DNA from: DASQZK01 sp963809925
GTDB lineage: Bacteria > Bacteroidota > Bacteroidia > Bacteroidales > GCA-2748055
Assembly: GCA_963809925.1 (NCBI GenBank)
Contig: CAWELH010000005.1
Location: 372,001-436,000 of the forward strand
Direction: 5' to 3'
DNA length: 64,000 bases
Part shown: piece by piece, positions 55,539 to 64,000 of the stretch
Layout of the letters: every line of letters begins with the position of its first letter
Numbering within the stretch: position 1 is the first letter of the stretch
Notes under the pieces: model-generated
Told to the model about the DNA's origin: nothing
Database searches by the model: none
Seen by the model: only the letters and a program-made list of their open reading frames with translations
Position numbers and translations under genes: made by a program

Positions 55539-57476
55539 CTAATCATCTATATTTATTGTCCAGTTAACCTCCTCCAGTATCTTCCGGGTTTCGTCATAAT
55601 GGAATGCCTCCCAGGGTATAAAACCACCAGGAATTCCAGGATATTTCCTGGCCCAGGAAACCGTATATGTATCTTCAATCAGGTTGAGTAATGGAGGGCA
55701 CTCGTAAAAAAGCCATTTTTGCACGACCGTTCCGTCATGTTTCTGATACCTGAGATCTATGGTTGCGGGTGCATTTATTCTCAACGTACCTGAATTATTG
55801 GATTCCAATTCTCCGATTTTCTCGTCGATATTCCAGATCTCTGTCTTTATTCCTTTTACCGGCAGGTTGTTTCCATCGACAAAATGTACATTTATCTTTG
55901 AAATAAGAGGTTTTACAGGGATCCGTTCCTTCGCATTGAAATATACCGGAGAAGTCATACTTACACCCGTATTTTTCTTAAAATCCTGGTCTGGATGAAG
56001 CAAGCAATGCTCTGCATAGGCCATTACATCAAATTGCAGCGTATCCTTTGGGTAAACCTTACCGTATGACTTGACCACATACCAGGAGGTTTCGTTTTCT
56101 GATATACAGAATGTGTGATCCACTTCACGACTTTTTCTTTGCCTCAGATCAACTATTTCTTCCACCTTGCCATTCCTGTAAAGAACAAGATAGGATACAT
56201 ATTCATCCGGAAAAGGTTCACTGCAGACTTTTACCCTGATGTTATGTTCCTTACCATCAGCTATAATTTCCGAACCTGGTGGCAGACCATCATCTATCGA
56301 AAGGAACATCAAAGCTTTCCCTGATAACATAACATGTCCCAGTTTTATATGCCGAAGAAATGAAGAATAGTTGTATTCAGCCTCTCCCGTGCTGACATAA
56401 CTGAGAGCTTTGTATCCAAGGCTACCCCTGTCAACATTCCCATCCGATTCTGCAAGGGGAACCAAGCGATACCCCAGATTCAACAGATGGAACCAGAGAT
56501 TCTGGTAAAAGATGTGGTCTTTCTCGTCCCCCATAACCACAATGCCGTCATATGACCGGATGGTCAGAAGGTCGAATGCCAGGTCAGCAGAGATGTTGGT
56601 TGCCGGGTATTGTTCATTAACTCCCGTATGCCACCACCTGGTAGGGTGTGCAGCCACAGTGAAACCGCCCTTTTTCCTGTACCTTGCCCTGTCAATAAAT
56701 GGAGGGTGCCAGGATGGATGCAGCGAAGTCCTCAGATCAAATGAATCACTTGCTTGTTGAATAGCATTGAAATACGAGGCATCATGCCATTTCAAATAAT
56801 CATTGAACGGTTCTTTTAATCCCGGATGATTAATGGTCCAGGTGTGTCCATATCGCAGTTTCGGTGTTTCAGAACCGAACCTGATGTCAAGATGATCCGT
56901 TGAAATCGACTTCAGGTAATGAATGATCGAATCGTAGCTTACAGGCATGCGAAGACCAAACAACCACCCCTGACAGATATCCAGATGGTCGATCCCAAGG
57001 GCTGCACAATATGGATACAGGTATGGGGGGCGGTTTTTTTCTTCGTAACCGTTCAGATGATTGTGACTATCAAATGAGTAATAACCCAATTTGTGAATAT
57101 CGATAACACGCTTCATTTTTAAAATTACAGTCTTTTGCTGCCCTTCCTTTATCCGGAATTTCTTCTCCAGAGGTTTGCATTCCCTGTTCCATGCTTTAAT
57201 GGTTAATTCACCGGGTGGCACAGACAGATTTTCATGCGAGAATGCCGGAAATCCGGCATGCTGCTTTCCACTGTACCAGCCATGGATGTTTTTTTCGTTT
57301 TCTGAATCTATCTGTATCCAGGCTGAAGGTGGAGATTCGTCACCATCCTGGCGGATAATTATGGTAAGGTTGTTCCCATCAACCTGTGCAGAAACAGGGC
57401 ATGAAAAAAACAGCTGTACGGCGATCAACAGGCAGTACATATTATTTAAAAACCACAACATAACCTTAAAATTCAT
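55539..57476 (-). CDS. Secreted CehA/McbA-like PHP-superfamily metallohydrolase
   Basis: The 645-residue product has a signal peptide ending near PVSAQ, an N-terminal beta domain (about 30-125) and a PHP-like metal-dependent domain. GYYSFDSHNHLNGYEE near residue 133 has the spacing of the DxHxH-type metal motif, and FTVAAHPTRWWH near 280 and LAESDGNVDRGSLGY near 345 fit later metal ligands. A C-terminal beta region follows. CehA/McbA relatives cleave ester or phosphoester bonds; here the glycan context suggests a carbohydrate-linked substrate, but none can be assigned. It is 64 bp downstream of the GH63-like gene on the same strand. Confidence 0.65.
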   Translation of the reverse strand: MNFKVMLWFLNNMYCLLIAVQLFFSCPVSAQVDGNNLTIIIRQDGDESPPSAWIQIDSENEKNIHGWYSGKQHAGFPAFSHENLSVPPGELTIKAWNRECKPLEKKFRIKEGQQKTVILKMKRVIDIHKLGYYSFDSHNHLNGYEEKNRPPYLYPYCAALGIDHLDICQGWLFGLRMPVSYDSIIHYLKSISTDHLDIRFGSETPKLRYGHTWTINHPGLKEPFNDYLKWHDASYFNAIQQASDSFDLRTSLHPSWHPPFIDRARYRKKGGFTVAAHPTRWWHTGVNEQYPATNISADLAFDLLTIRSYDGIVVMGDEKDHIFYQNLWFHLLNLGYRLVPLAESDGNVDRGSLGYKALSYVSTGEAEYNYSSFLRHIKLGHVMLSGKALMFLSIDDGLPPGSEIIADGKEHNIRVKVCSEPFPDEYVSYLVLYRNGKVEEIVDLRQRKSREVDHTFCISENETSWYVVKSYGKVYPKDTLQFDVMAYAEHCLLHPDQDFKKNTGVSMTSPVYFNAKERIPVKPLISKINVHFVDGNNLPVKGIKTEIWNIDEKIGELESNNSGTLRINAPATIDLRYQKHDGTVVQKWLFYECPPLLNLIEDTYTVSWARKYPGIPGGFIPWEAFHYDETRKILEEVNWTINIDD

Positions 57477-57540
57477 TGAGTGGTTCTTTTAAGATGTAAA
57501 CATAACCGTCTATTTTCCTGTTAAGAAATCCTTCCAAATC

Positions 57541-59148
57541 TCAGCCCTCAACTTTTATTATTTTCTCTCCTCCGGCCCAATACACCTTCAGTTCTAAAGG
57601 AATATTCGATGAAATGGTAATCTCCGGTTCTTCGTTAGCACTATTTCTATGTTTGCAGACCAGGTGGATGATCCCTTTTTTACCAAACGGATATTGGAGG
57701 ATACCATGCTCCTCCGTTAACCTGACATCCCAGATAAGCTGGTTATTAGGCACATCAGCCCGTATACCAATGATATTTTCAAGAAATATTGAAATGGGTG
57801 ACACCCCGGAGAACCCGACAAAATCTTTTCTGCTGTTTTTAGGCAATACGCCGGTTTCAGGTGCATAATTTTCCCAGATTGTTCCGGTTTCAAGGTATCT
57901 TTCCACTATCTTTTCAATATGATTCATGGCAATCTCATGTGCAAGTGAATCTCTGTTGACCTCCAGTAATCCTTTCAATACCATATAATTGGTAATGCAC
58001 CACACCCCTCCTCTCCAATAATCACCAAAATCCTTGTAACCAGGAGTATCTGCAGAAATACTTGGAATACGGTGAGGCCTGGCAAATTCCCCCGGATCCT
58101 CCAGGTGTCTGCAAAATGCTTCTTCCTTGTCTTGGGGAACGATACCTGCAAGCAGAGCCCAGTATGCTCCGATCGATTTAACATCCGAGATGCCGCCATC
58201 CCGGAACTGGTCAACATAAAAGCTAATATTTTCATTCCACATGTTCCTGTTAACATAAGTTTCCAGTAGGGCTCTTTCACTTTCTATGCTTTTTATTTCT
58301 TCTCTCCGTGAAATGACATCCGCTATTTTCAAAAGAATATCATCCATAAAAATCTGTTCAAGTGTGATGTCTATCCATGACATATGGCCATGGTCAAACT
58401 GCATGGAACAACCTTCAGGTAATCGTGGTTGATTATCCATCCCTGAACTCCATCCATTGGCAAAATAGGTCCCATTCTGCCAGGTTCTGTTTTTCATGAC
58501 CCACTGTTTGTTGGCCACAAGGACGGGGAATACTTTCCGTAGTCTTGTTGTGTCCCCGGAGATCAGGAAATAGGTCCATTCAGCCCATGGGAATATATTA
58601 GGACCTGTACTGGACAGGTCGAACCTGGAGAACTGTTCCGAACCGTCTATTTCGCTAATTTCACGACTGATATATCCATCTGGATGCTGCGCAGCATAAA
58701 AGTTATCGAGTGATTCCTGGTAAGGGAAAATCCTGGCTGCATATTTCCAGTACATTTGCATGAATACATGTCCCCACATAAAGATATGGTCGTTAAATCC
58801 GGTAGTAACATAATTGGATACAAAACCACTGCCTTTTTGAGGGCTCCGGAGATTTCTGAAAGCGATTTCCCATGTTTTCCAGTAACAATCGATAACATCC
58901 TGATGACCCTCCCAAACAGGATGTGGCAGGGAATCCCTGGATATTGAAAAAGCAGGCATTTCGTGATGAATATATTCCTTGTCCTTAAATGAATTTTCAC
59001 TGGCAAAAGGATCTTTTACATATTCTTCCATATAAAAAGAACCTTTTTTCACCTGTTTACAGGATGTTGCTCCAATTATTATAATCAGACCGCAAAGAAA
59101 TACAGCCTTTAATTTATATACTGATCTGATGGTCGATAAAATTGTCAT
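57541..59148 (-). CDS. GH63/MGH-like glycosidase lipoprotein
   Basis: The ATG at 59148 is chosen because it begins a lipoprotein signal (KLKAVFLCGLIIIIGATSC); 24 codons lie upstream in frame. The 535-residue product is an (alpha/alpha)6-barrel enzyme of the trehalase/GH63 fold. GFNDHIFMWGHVFMQMYW near residue 135, FANGWSSGMDNQPRLPEG near 235 (the Asp of SGMDN is the general acid in the family) and DYWRGGVWCITNYMV near 390 are typical. Members hydrolyse alpha-glucosides such as mannosylglycerate, or alpha-glucosidic glycans. It follows susD after a terminator and probably serves the same locus. Confidence 0.82.
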   Translation of the reverse strand: MTILSTIRSVYKLKAVFLCGLIIIIGATSCKQVKKGSFYMEEYVKDPFASENSFKDKEYIHHEMPAFSISRDSLPHPVWEGHQDVIDCYWKTWEIAFRNLRSPQKGSGFVSNYVTTGFNDHIFMWGHVFMQMYWKYAARIFPYQESLDNFYAAQHPDGYISREISEIDGSEQFSRFDLSSTGPNIFPWAEWTYFLISGDTTRLRKVFPVLVANKQWVMKNRTWQNGTYFANGWSSGMDNQPRLPEGCSMQFDHGHMSWIDITLEQIFMDDILLKIADVISRREEIKSIESERALLETYVNRNMWNENISFYVDQFRDGGISDVKSIGAYWALLAGIVPQDKEEAFCRHLEDPGEFARPHRIPSISADTPGYKDFGDYWRGGVWCITNYMVLKGLLEVNRDSLAHEIAMNHIEKIVERYLETGTIWENYAPETGVLPKNSRKDFVGFSGVSPISIFLENIIGIRADVPNNQLIWDVRLTEEHGILQYPFGKKGIIHLVCKHRNSANEEPEITISSNIPLELKVYWAGGEKIIKVEG

Positions 59149-59364
59149 AAATTTTAATTTTGGGTTATCAGTCAAAATACCTGTCCTGAGTATCAATATT
59201 TCCATCTTCTCCTGTATCACAGATAATGCTTCTCTTTACAGATTTGCAATCTGACGTTTCTGATATCTGGATGCAGTAAGTATCTCCTGTCGATATTAAT
59301 GAGTCATCTAAAGGGGACGGTAATTTTGCAAAAGTAACCTGTGAGTTCAATGAATTTAAAGAAA

Positions 59365-59398
59365 GCCAGCCCCGTTGTCAAAGGCTCACGGGACTGGC
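59365..59398 (-). terminator. Terminator after susD
   Basis: On the minus strand GCCAGTCCCGT pairs with ACGGGGCTGGC (11 bp, one mismatch) around a 12-nt loop, followed by TTTCTTT. It lies 18 bp past the susD stop and separates susCD from the glycosidase genes, so the pair can be expressed at a higher level. Confidence 0.8.
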
Positions 59399-59416
59399 AG
59401 TCGTACTAACATGAAA

Positions 59417-61300
59417 CTACTTCTCCGATTGATAATCGTCCGGATAAACAAGAGGAGCAATGTTTGAATCACTTCCGCTGTAACCCGGATTCTGATTAAT
59501 ATGTCCTAACGTATTTGTGATGATTGCATTGGCAGGAATAGGCCATAAAACGTGATAGGGTGAAATTGTATGTGTAGCAAGAAACTCCGGGATCGCATCG
59601 CGATAAAAGTTATTTTTCTCAATTATCCTGTCATAGAAGAAATTTGATGTCGAGAAATTACTTAGTGAGTAAGTTTTCCCATTATATGATTTCCCGGTCT
59701 TGGTCAGGAGATAAGAAATTCTTGTAAGTTCACATTTACGGGGTTCTTCCATGTATAATTCCTTGGCCCGTTCATCCAGGATCCTTCCGAGATCCACATC
59801 AGATTCATTTATCGGGTCGCAATTTGCCCGGGCTCTAACAACATTGATATCTGCCGCTGCCTGGTCAGGCTGATCTTTCCAGAAATAGGCTTCGGCTCTC
59901 AGGAGGTAGGTTTCAGCAATCCGGTAAACATACCAGTCCTGGTTTATCCCGTTTGGAGTGGCCCTGTCATCTTTAGTAAGGAACTTACTGAAGAAGGGAG
60001 CCCAGCAACGGATGGAATCAATTCCATCAGGCCGGTCATCCATGGTAAGATGCTGACCGTAATATATGGAATCTGCTGTTCCAAGTAGAGCGCCGTTGTT
60101 GTAAACCAGGTCCGTCATACGCCACCAGTTTGGTTGTTTATGACGAAGGTCTTTCGTATCATCCCAAATCCCATAATTCATCCAGTTGGATCCTCTAAGA
60201 TAACCCTCACCGGCTCCGATCGTTCTCAGCATTCCCAATTCATCATCATTGGCCATCATCCCCGGAATTCCGGATGGAGTTAAAATTATACCTGACCTGC
60301 TCCAGGCAGGAGTACAATTCCTCATATTACGCATTCCTGACCTGTAGAGTATGTTCCATTCGTCAACAAGGGCATCATCATTCCCTTCAATATTTAATCT
60401 GTCGATTACTGTAAATAATGCTTCCTTGTTTTCAGCTGCCGTGATATTTTCATACCAGTTAAGGTCCCAGATAACATCCAGATCAACCTCACCACCATTT
60501 GTGTAAGCCATGAAACCATCAGTGATCTTATCCTGCTTTTTAAACTTACCAAACCTGGAGGTCATAAGATAATGAGTACCTCCGTCAATGACTACCGTCG
60601 CCGATTCAATGGCGTCATCAAATTCACCCAGAGCAAGGTTTATCTTTGTCAGTAAATGATAGGCAGCATCCTTATTCGCAGTGCCATGAGGAGCCTGTTC
60701 CGGTATATACCTGGCATATTGATCCAGGTCGTCTTTCATTTTTCTCAGGATGCTTTCCCTGGTATAGGTGTAGAAATCAAGTTTGGGTGATTTTACTTCA
60801 TCAAGGATCAGCGGAACATCGCCAAATTGATGGGTTAGCCGGTAATATGCCCGTGATCTGTAAAAGCAAGCTTTTCCCAGCAGTGCATTTTTCACTTCCT
60901 CACTGGTTATCTCTGCATCCTTCATCCTGCCTATGATCATGTTGGAATACTTGATTACATTGTACCAGCCTTCCCAGTAATTGCCAATATTGTACCATCC
61001 GCCGAATAATGCCTCCGACTCGGGATAAACATTGGCATTCAGATCTATCAGGTCCGTCGAGACCGGCAGAGCGATATCGGAGAAAATGTATTCCACCCTG
61101 ACCCAGGGTCTGTTATAGTCTGTCCTGAAAATTTCCTCACAGGCAGTCAGAAGAGACTCCATGCCCTCTTGCGACATTAGGACATTTTCGGGGGAGAAAA
61201 ATGAAAGTGGTTCTGGTTTCAAAAAGTCCTTATTACAGCTTGTGACTGCAACAAAAAGTAAAATTGAAACTATATATTTATATTTTCGGTTTGTTTTCAT
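59417..61300 (-). CDS. susD: SusD/RagB-family glycan-binding lipoprotein
   Basis: The ATG at 61300 starts a lipoprotein signal with lipobox VAVTSC (Cys22); three codons upstream carry another ATG. The 627-residue protein has the SusD layout of TPR-like helices: ALLGKACFYRSRAYYRLTHQFGDVPLIL near residue 130 is the classic SusD helix, and IAETYLLRAEAYFWKDQPDQ near 490 and RILDERAKELYMEEPRKCELTR near 535 are typical C-terminal features. SusD caps the SusC transporter on the cell surface and binds oligosaccharide. The gene begins 18 bp after susC on the same strand. Confidence 0.95.
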   Translation of the reverse strand: MKTNRKYKYIVSILLFVAVTSCNKDFLKPEPLSFFSPENVLMSQEGMESLLTACEEIFRTDYNRPWVRVEYIFSDIALPVSTDLIDLNANVYPESEALFGGWYNIGNYWEGWYNVIKYSNMIIGRMKDAEITSEEVKNALLGKACFYRSRAYYRLTHQFGDVPLILDEVKSPKLDFYTYTRESILRKMKDDLDQYARYIPEQAPHGTANKDAAYHLLTKINLALGEFDDAIESATVVIDGGTHYLMTSRFGKFKKQDKITDGFMAYTNGGEVDLDVIWDLNWYENITAAENKEALFTVIDRLNIEGNDDALVDEWNILYRSGMRNMRNCTPAWSRSGIILTPSGIPGMMANDDELGMLRTIGAGEGYLRGSNWMNYGIWDDTKDLRHKQPNWWRMTDLVYNNGALLGTADSIYYGQHLTMDDRPDGIDSIRCWAPFFSKFLTKDDRATPNGINQDWYVYRIAETYLLRAEAYFWKDQPDQAAADINVVRARANCDPINESDVDLGRILDERAKELYMEEPRKCELTRISYLLTKTGKSYNGKTYSLSNFSTSNFFYDRIIEKNNFYRDAIPEFLATHTISPYHVLWPIPANAIITNTLGHINQNPGYSGSDSNIAPLVYPDDYQSEK

Positions 61301-61318
61301 GATATTCATATTTTCTGG

Positions 61319-64000
61319 CTATAAGTCAATAGATGCACCAATATTATAATAACGTGGAACCGGCCTTCCGGGGAATTCCGGATCCCAACCCGGCCATTTC
61401 GAAATGACAAAGACATTATTTATGCTGGTATAGATCTTAAGATTATTCAGGTGAAATTTTCTGGAGACGGATGAAGGGAAATTATACCCGAAGGACAAAT
61501 CGTTTAACCGAATGAAATCCATCCTTATGTAATTGGTTCCCCTTACGGCACCTTCATAATCACCTCCCATTCTTGGATTCACATTACTCCTGTTTTCAGG
61601 GGTCCAGTAGGGCATCACATACGCATTGAAATTATCACTACCCGCCGATTCTACAAAATTCCCCATAAATCCCATTTGGCCGCTCAGTGAAAATGAAAGG
61701 GAGAAATCTTTAAAAAACACAAATTCATTATTAAGATACCACCTGAAAGGAGCTTTCGACAGTCCCAGTATTTGTTTATCTTCAAGATCCGTATAAAGCG
61801 TATCCGAATTGACATCAACCATTTTAAATTCACCAGGATGGTAACCACCATAGGCATAGGCAAGGTCAGCTTCCTCCTCCTGCCAGACACCATTTGATTT
61901 GTAATCCCAGATAGCATCGATAGATTCCCCGATAAACCATCTATTGTTATAATCATCCACTTCCTTCCGACCTATGACCTGATTCTGATCGTTGAGAACA
62001 TCCACAAAATCACCGTACAGGGAAACAATCTTATTCTTATTGAAAGACAGGTTAAATCCCGACCTCCAGATAAATCTCTGACCTTTTTCAATGTTAACGG
62101 TGTTCAGCATAAGCTCAATACCCTGGTTATCCACCCTGCCAAGGTTTGACATCACGGAGCTATATCCTGTAATTGTTGGCAGGCTTCTGCTTATCAGTAG
62201 ATCAGTAGTAATGGAACGATAGCCATCCAACGATCCGTTGACCCGGTTACCAAAAAGACCAAAATCAACACCCAGGTTCATTGCTGTGGTTTTTTCCCAC
62301 TGCAATTCTGAATTGGCCATTTTCATCAGCCGAAGCAACGGTGTAGTATAAGCAGCTCCAGTGGTGTAGTTACTGTAAAGGTATTTCCCACTATCCATGG
62401 TTGCCAGGGCAGAGTAATATCCGATAGCTGAATTTCCATTTGCACCCCAGGAAAACCTGAGTTTAAGATAATTTACTGGATCAAACGAGAAAAATTTCTC
62501 TTCTGAGATCTTCCAGGCAACAGCTGCCGTTGGGAATACTGCAAAGGGATTATCTTGCCCGAACGCAGAATAGCCATCCTGCCGCATTGCCAATGTCAGG
62601 TAATATTTTGACTGATAATTATAATTTAGCCGTGCAAGCATTGCACTTCTGGTATATACCTGATCATCACTATTCACGGTCGGGCTTTTTCCGATATTCA
62701 TTGCATGGTAACCGAGATAGTCTGTGGGAAAAAATAATATATTGGTCATTTCACTGCTCCAGTACTGGTATTTCTCACCATTGGTCATCAGCGTCAAATC
62801 GAAAGCATGCTTACCAAATGTCTTTTCCCATTTTAGTATATTGTCCAGTGTCCAGGAATAGGATGAAGAATTAAAACGACCCGCGTATCCCATGCTGCTG
62901 TTGCTGGGACTTTCAGAACTCTGGTGTTCAAAAAAACGATTAAAGGAAAAGTTGTTGATTGCGTTTACCTGATAAGTAAATCCAAATGGAAGATCAATAA
63001 TCGCATATAATTTGGCGTTCAAATCATTATACTTTAAAAACCTCTTATTATAGGTCATATTGATGAACGGATTCCTGGCCACACTGTAATCCTGAACAAA
63101 ATACCGCAGTGTCTCTCCGTCTTCTTCGTAAATTGATCCATAGGGTGATGCAAAATAATAAGCTGTCCAGTCAACGGGAATACTGCTTTCATCCTTAAGG
63201 GCAAACTGGGAATTGAGTCCGATAGTCAGAAATTTAGCGATCTTGCTTTCAAGGTTGAGCCTTGATCTGATGCTCTTGTATTCTTCCCCTACTACAAATC
63301 CTTCATTATCTGTATAATTTGCGGACCAGTAATATTTAATGTTCTCCGTTCCACCAGACACGCTAATCTGATCCTCCTCTCTCAATCCTGTTTGGAAAAC
63401 TTCATCGCCCCAGTTTACTGTTTTTCCTGCCAGGTAGTTTTTAACTTCTATGTCCTGGAAATGCAATCTCCTGAGCCATACTTCCACGGGGTCCCCCGAA
63501 GAGGAACTATATTTCATCCAGTCTTTAAGGCTTACTCCATCCGGCAGATTATCAGGATTAGAATAATAACCGGGGTTTTTCGTTCTTACACCTATATAAT
63601 CTGAATAAAGTTTCTGCCTCATTTCAATATAACCTTCCGGATCCTGGACCGGCCTCAAAAAAGATGGCGTGGCAAACCCTGTTGTGTGCCTGAAATTAAT
63701 CGATGGAATTCCACTTTTTCCCTTTTTGGTAGTAATCAGGATAACTCCGTTTGCAGACCTGGAACCGTAAATCGCGGCCGAACTGGCATCCTTCATCACA
63801 TCAATCCTTTCAATATCAGCAGAACTTATGTTGGCCAGATCCCCTTCATAGATCATCCCGTCAAGTACGATCAACGGTGAATTGGATGCAGTGAGTGAAT
63901 TAGATCCCCTGATAAGAACTTCTGACATATTAACACTTCCTTTCGGATCAGAAGATAGGGGGATATATAAACCTGCAATACTGTTTCTTAGTATATCAGT
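61319..64000 (-). CDS. susC: SusC/RagA-family TonB-dependent transporter, 5' end outside window
   Basis: The frame is open to the right edge, so about 893 C-terminal residues are present and the signal, CarboxypepD-like domain and TonB box lie beyond 64000. The plug is visible: VLIRGSNSLTASNSPLIVLD, then IERIDVMKDASSAAIYGSR and ANGVILITTKKGKSG. The remainder is a 22-strand barrel ending YYNIGASIDL. SusC imports oligosaccharide bound by SusD. An ATG at 63928 is internal, not the start. Confidence 0.95.
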   Translation of the reverse strand, partial: TDILRNSIAGLYIPLSSDPKGSVNMSEVLIRGSNSLTASNSPLIVLDGMIYEGDLANISSADIERIDVMKDASSAAIYGSRSANGVILITTKKGKSGIPSINFRHTTGFATPSFLRPVQDPEGYIEMRQKLYSDYIGVRTKNPGYYSNPDNLPDGVSLKDWMKYSSSSGDPVEVWLRRLHFQDIEVKNYLAGKTVNWGDEVFQTGLREEDQISVSGGTENIKYYWSANYTDNEGFVVGEEYKSIRSRLNLESKIAKFLTIGLNSQFALKDESSIPVDWTAYYFASPYGSIYEEDGETLRYFVQDYSVARNPFINMTYNKRFLKYNDLNAKLYAIIDLPFGFTYQVNAINNFSFNRFFEHQSSESPSNSSMGYAGRFNSSSYSWTLDNILKWEKTFGKHAFDLTLMTNGEKYQYWSSEMTNILFFPTDYLGYHAMNIGKSPTVNSDDQVYTRSAMLARLNYNYQSKYYLTLAMRQDGYSAFGQDNPFAVFPTAAVAWKISEEKFFSFDPVNYLKLRFSWGANGNSAIGYYSALATMDSGKYLYSNYTTGAAYTTPLLRLMKMANSELQWEKTTAMNLGVDFGLFGNRVNGSLDGYRSITTDLLISRSLPTITGYSSVMSNLGRVDNQGIELMLNTVNIEKGQRFIWRSGFNLSFNKNKIVSLYGDFVDVLNDQNQVIGRKEVDDYNNRWFIGESIDAIWDYKSNGVWQEEEADLAYAYGGYHPGEFKMVDVNSDTLYTDLEDKQILGLSKAPFRWYLNNEFVFFKDFSLSFSLSGQMGFMGNFVESAGSDNFNAYVMPYWTPENRSNVNPRMGGDYEGAVRGTNYIRMDFIRLNDLSFGYNFPSSVSRKFHLNNLKIYTSINNVFVISKWPGWDPEFPGRPVPRYYNIGASIDL

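Noticed and set aside
59168..59350. 60-codon minus-strand ORF between susD and the GH63-like gene
   Set aside because: It begins just after the susD terminator, has no recognisable feature and is probably leader sequence.

Overview
The window looks like a chromosomal segment of a free-living or environmental Bacteroidota bacterium, probably of the Bacteroidales/Marinilabiliales type. The evidence is a type IX secretion system (porV, porU, a porP/sprF-like gene, gldJ, and a cargo protein with a type A C-terminal sorting domain), a SusC/SusD pair, many secreted glycan-active enzymes with Sec, lipoprotein or Tat signals, and several matches to the Bacteroidota promoter element TAnnTTTG. No tRNA, rRNA, CRISPR array, phage or intact transposon was seen.

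Layout. 0.2-4.3 kb: a GH127-type lipoprotein and an unidentified secreted glycosidase-like protein on the minus strand. 4.4-9.9 kb: diacylglycerol kinase, a membrane-anchored MutS relative, a GH39-type glycosidase and a short-chain dehydrogenase. 9.9-11.5 kb: a 56-bp tandem array, the 3' remnant of a flavin oxidoreductase gene, and an EgtD-like methyltransferase that lacks the histidine-binding glutamate. 11.5-16 kb: an alpha/beta hydrolase, a TlpA-like thioredoxin and a DUF2723-related exported protein. 16-26.5 kb: ispF, porV and porU on the minus strand face porP-like, gldJ, murF and pyrophosphatase on the plus strand. 26.5-32 kb: a T9SS cargo protein, a repeat-rich gap, an amidohydrolase missing its HxH motif, a MORN protein and a Tat-exported aldo/keto reductase. 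32-39 kb: an envelope operon (IMPase, LpxL-like acyltransferase, GT2), then sixA-ppk and phoH. 39.5-46 kb: nitroreductase-folC, a tyrosine phenol-lyase/tryptophanase family gene with a long leader, and a sigma54-type two-component system whose regulator carries a one-base frameshift. 46.9-51.5 kb: an ABC-type permease without ATPase, then pncB-pncA. 51.7-64 kb: a SHOCT protein, CE1-type esterase, serine-type sulfatase, tandem repeats, a CehA/McbA-like protein, a GH63/MGH-like glycosidase, SusD and a SusC that runs off the right edge. This last block looks like a polysaccharide utilisation locus.

How the genes fit together. The PorV/PorU/PorP/GldJ block would export and anchor cargo such as the 26.5-kb protein. 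The right-hand block would capture (SusCD) and trim (sulfatase, esterase, glycosidase) a decorated glycan. pncB-pncA salvage nicotinamide and nicotinate into NAD.

The most unusual signals are: (1) a 40-codon leader ORF ending Trp-Tyr-Tyr-stop just upstream of the aromatic amino acid lyase gene, which suggests TnaC-like control; (2) an EgtD homologue with the imidazole-binding Glu replaced by Ala; (3) a composite repeat that starts at the stop codon of two unrelated genes 27 kb apart; (4) an amidohydrolase that has lost one of its two metal sites; (5) the frameshifted NtrC-type regulator.
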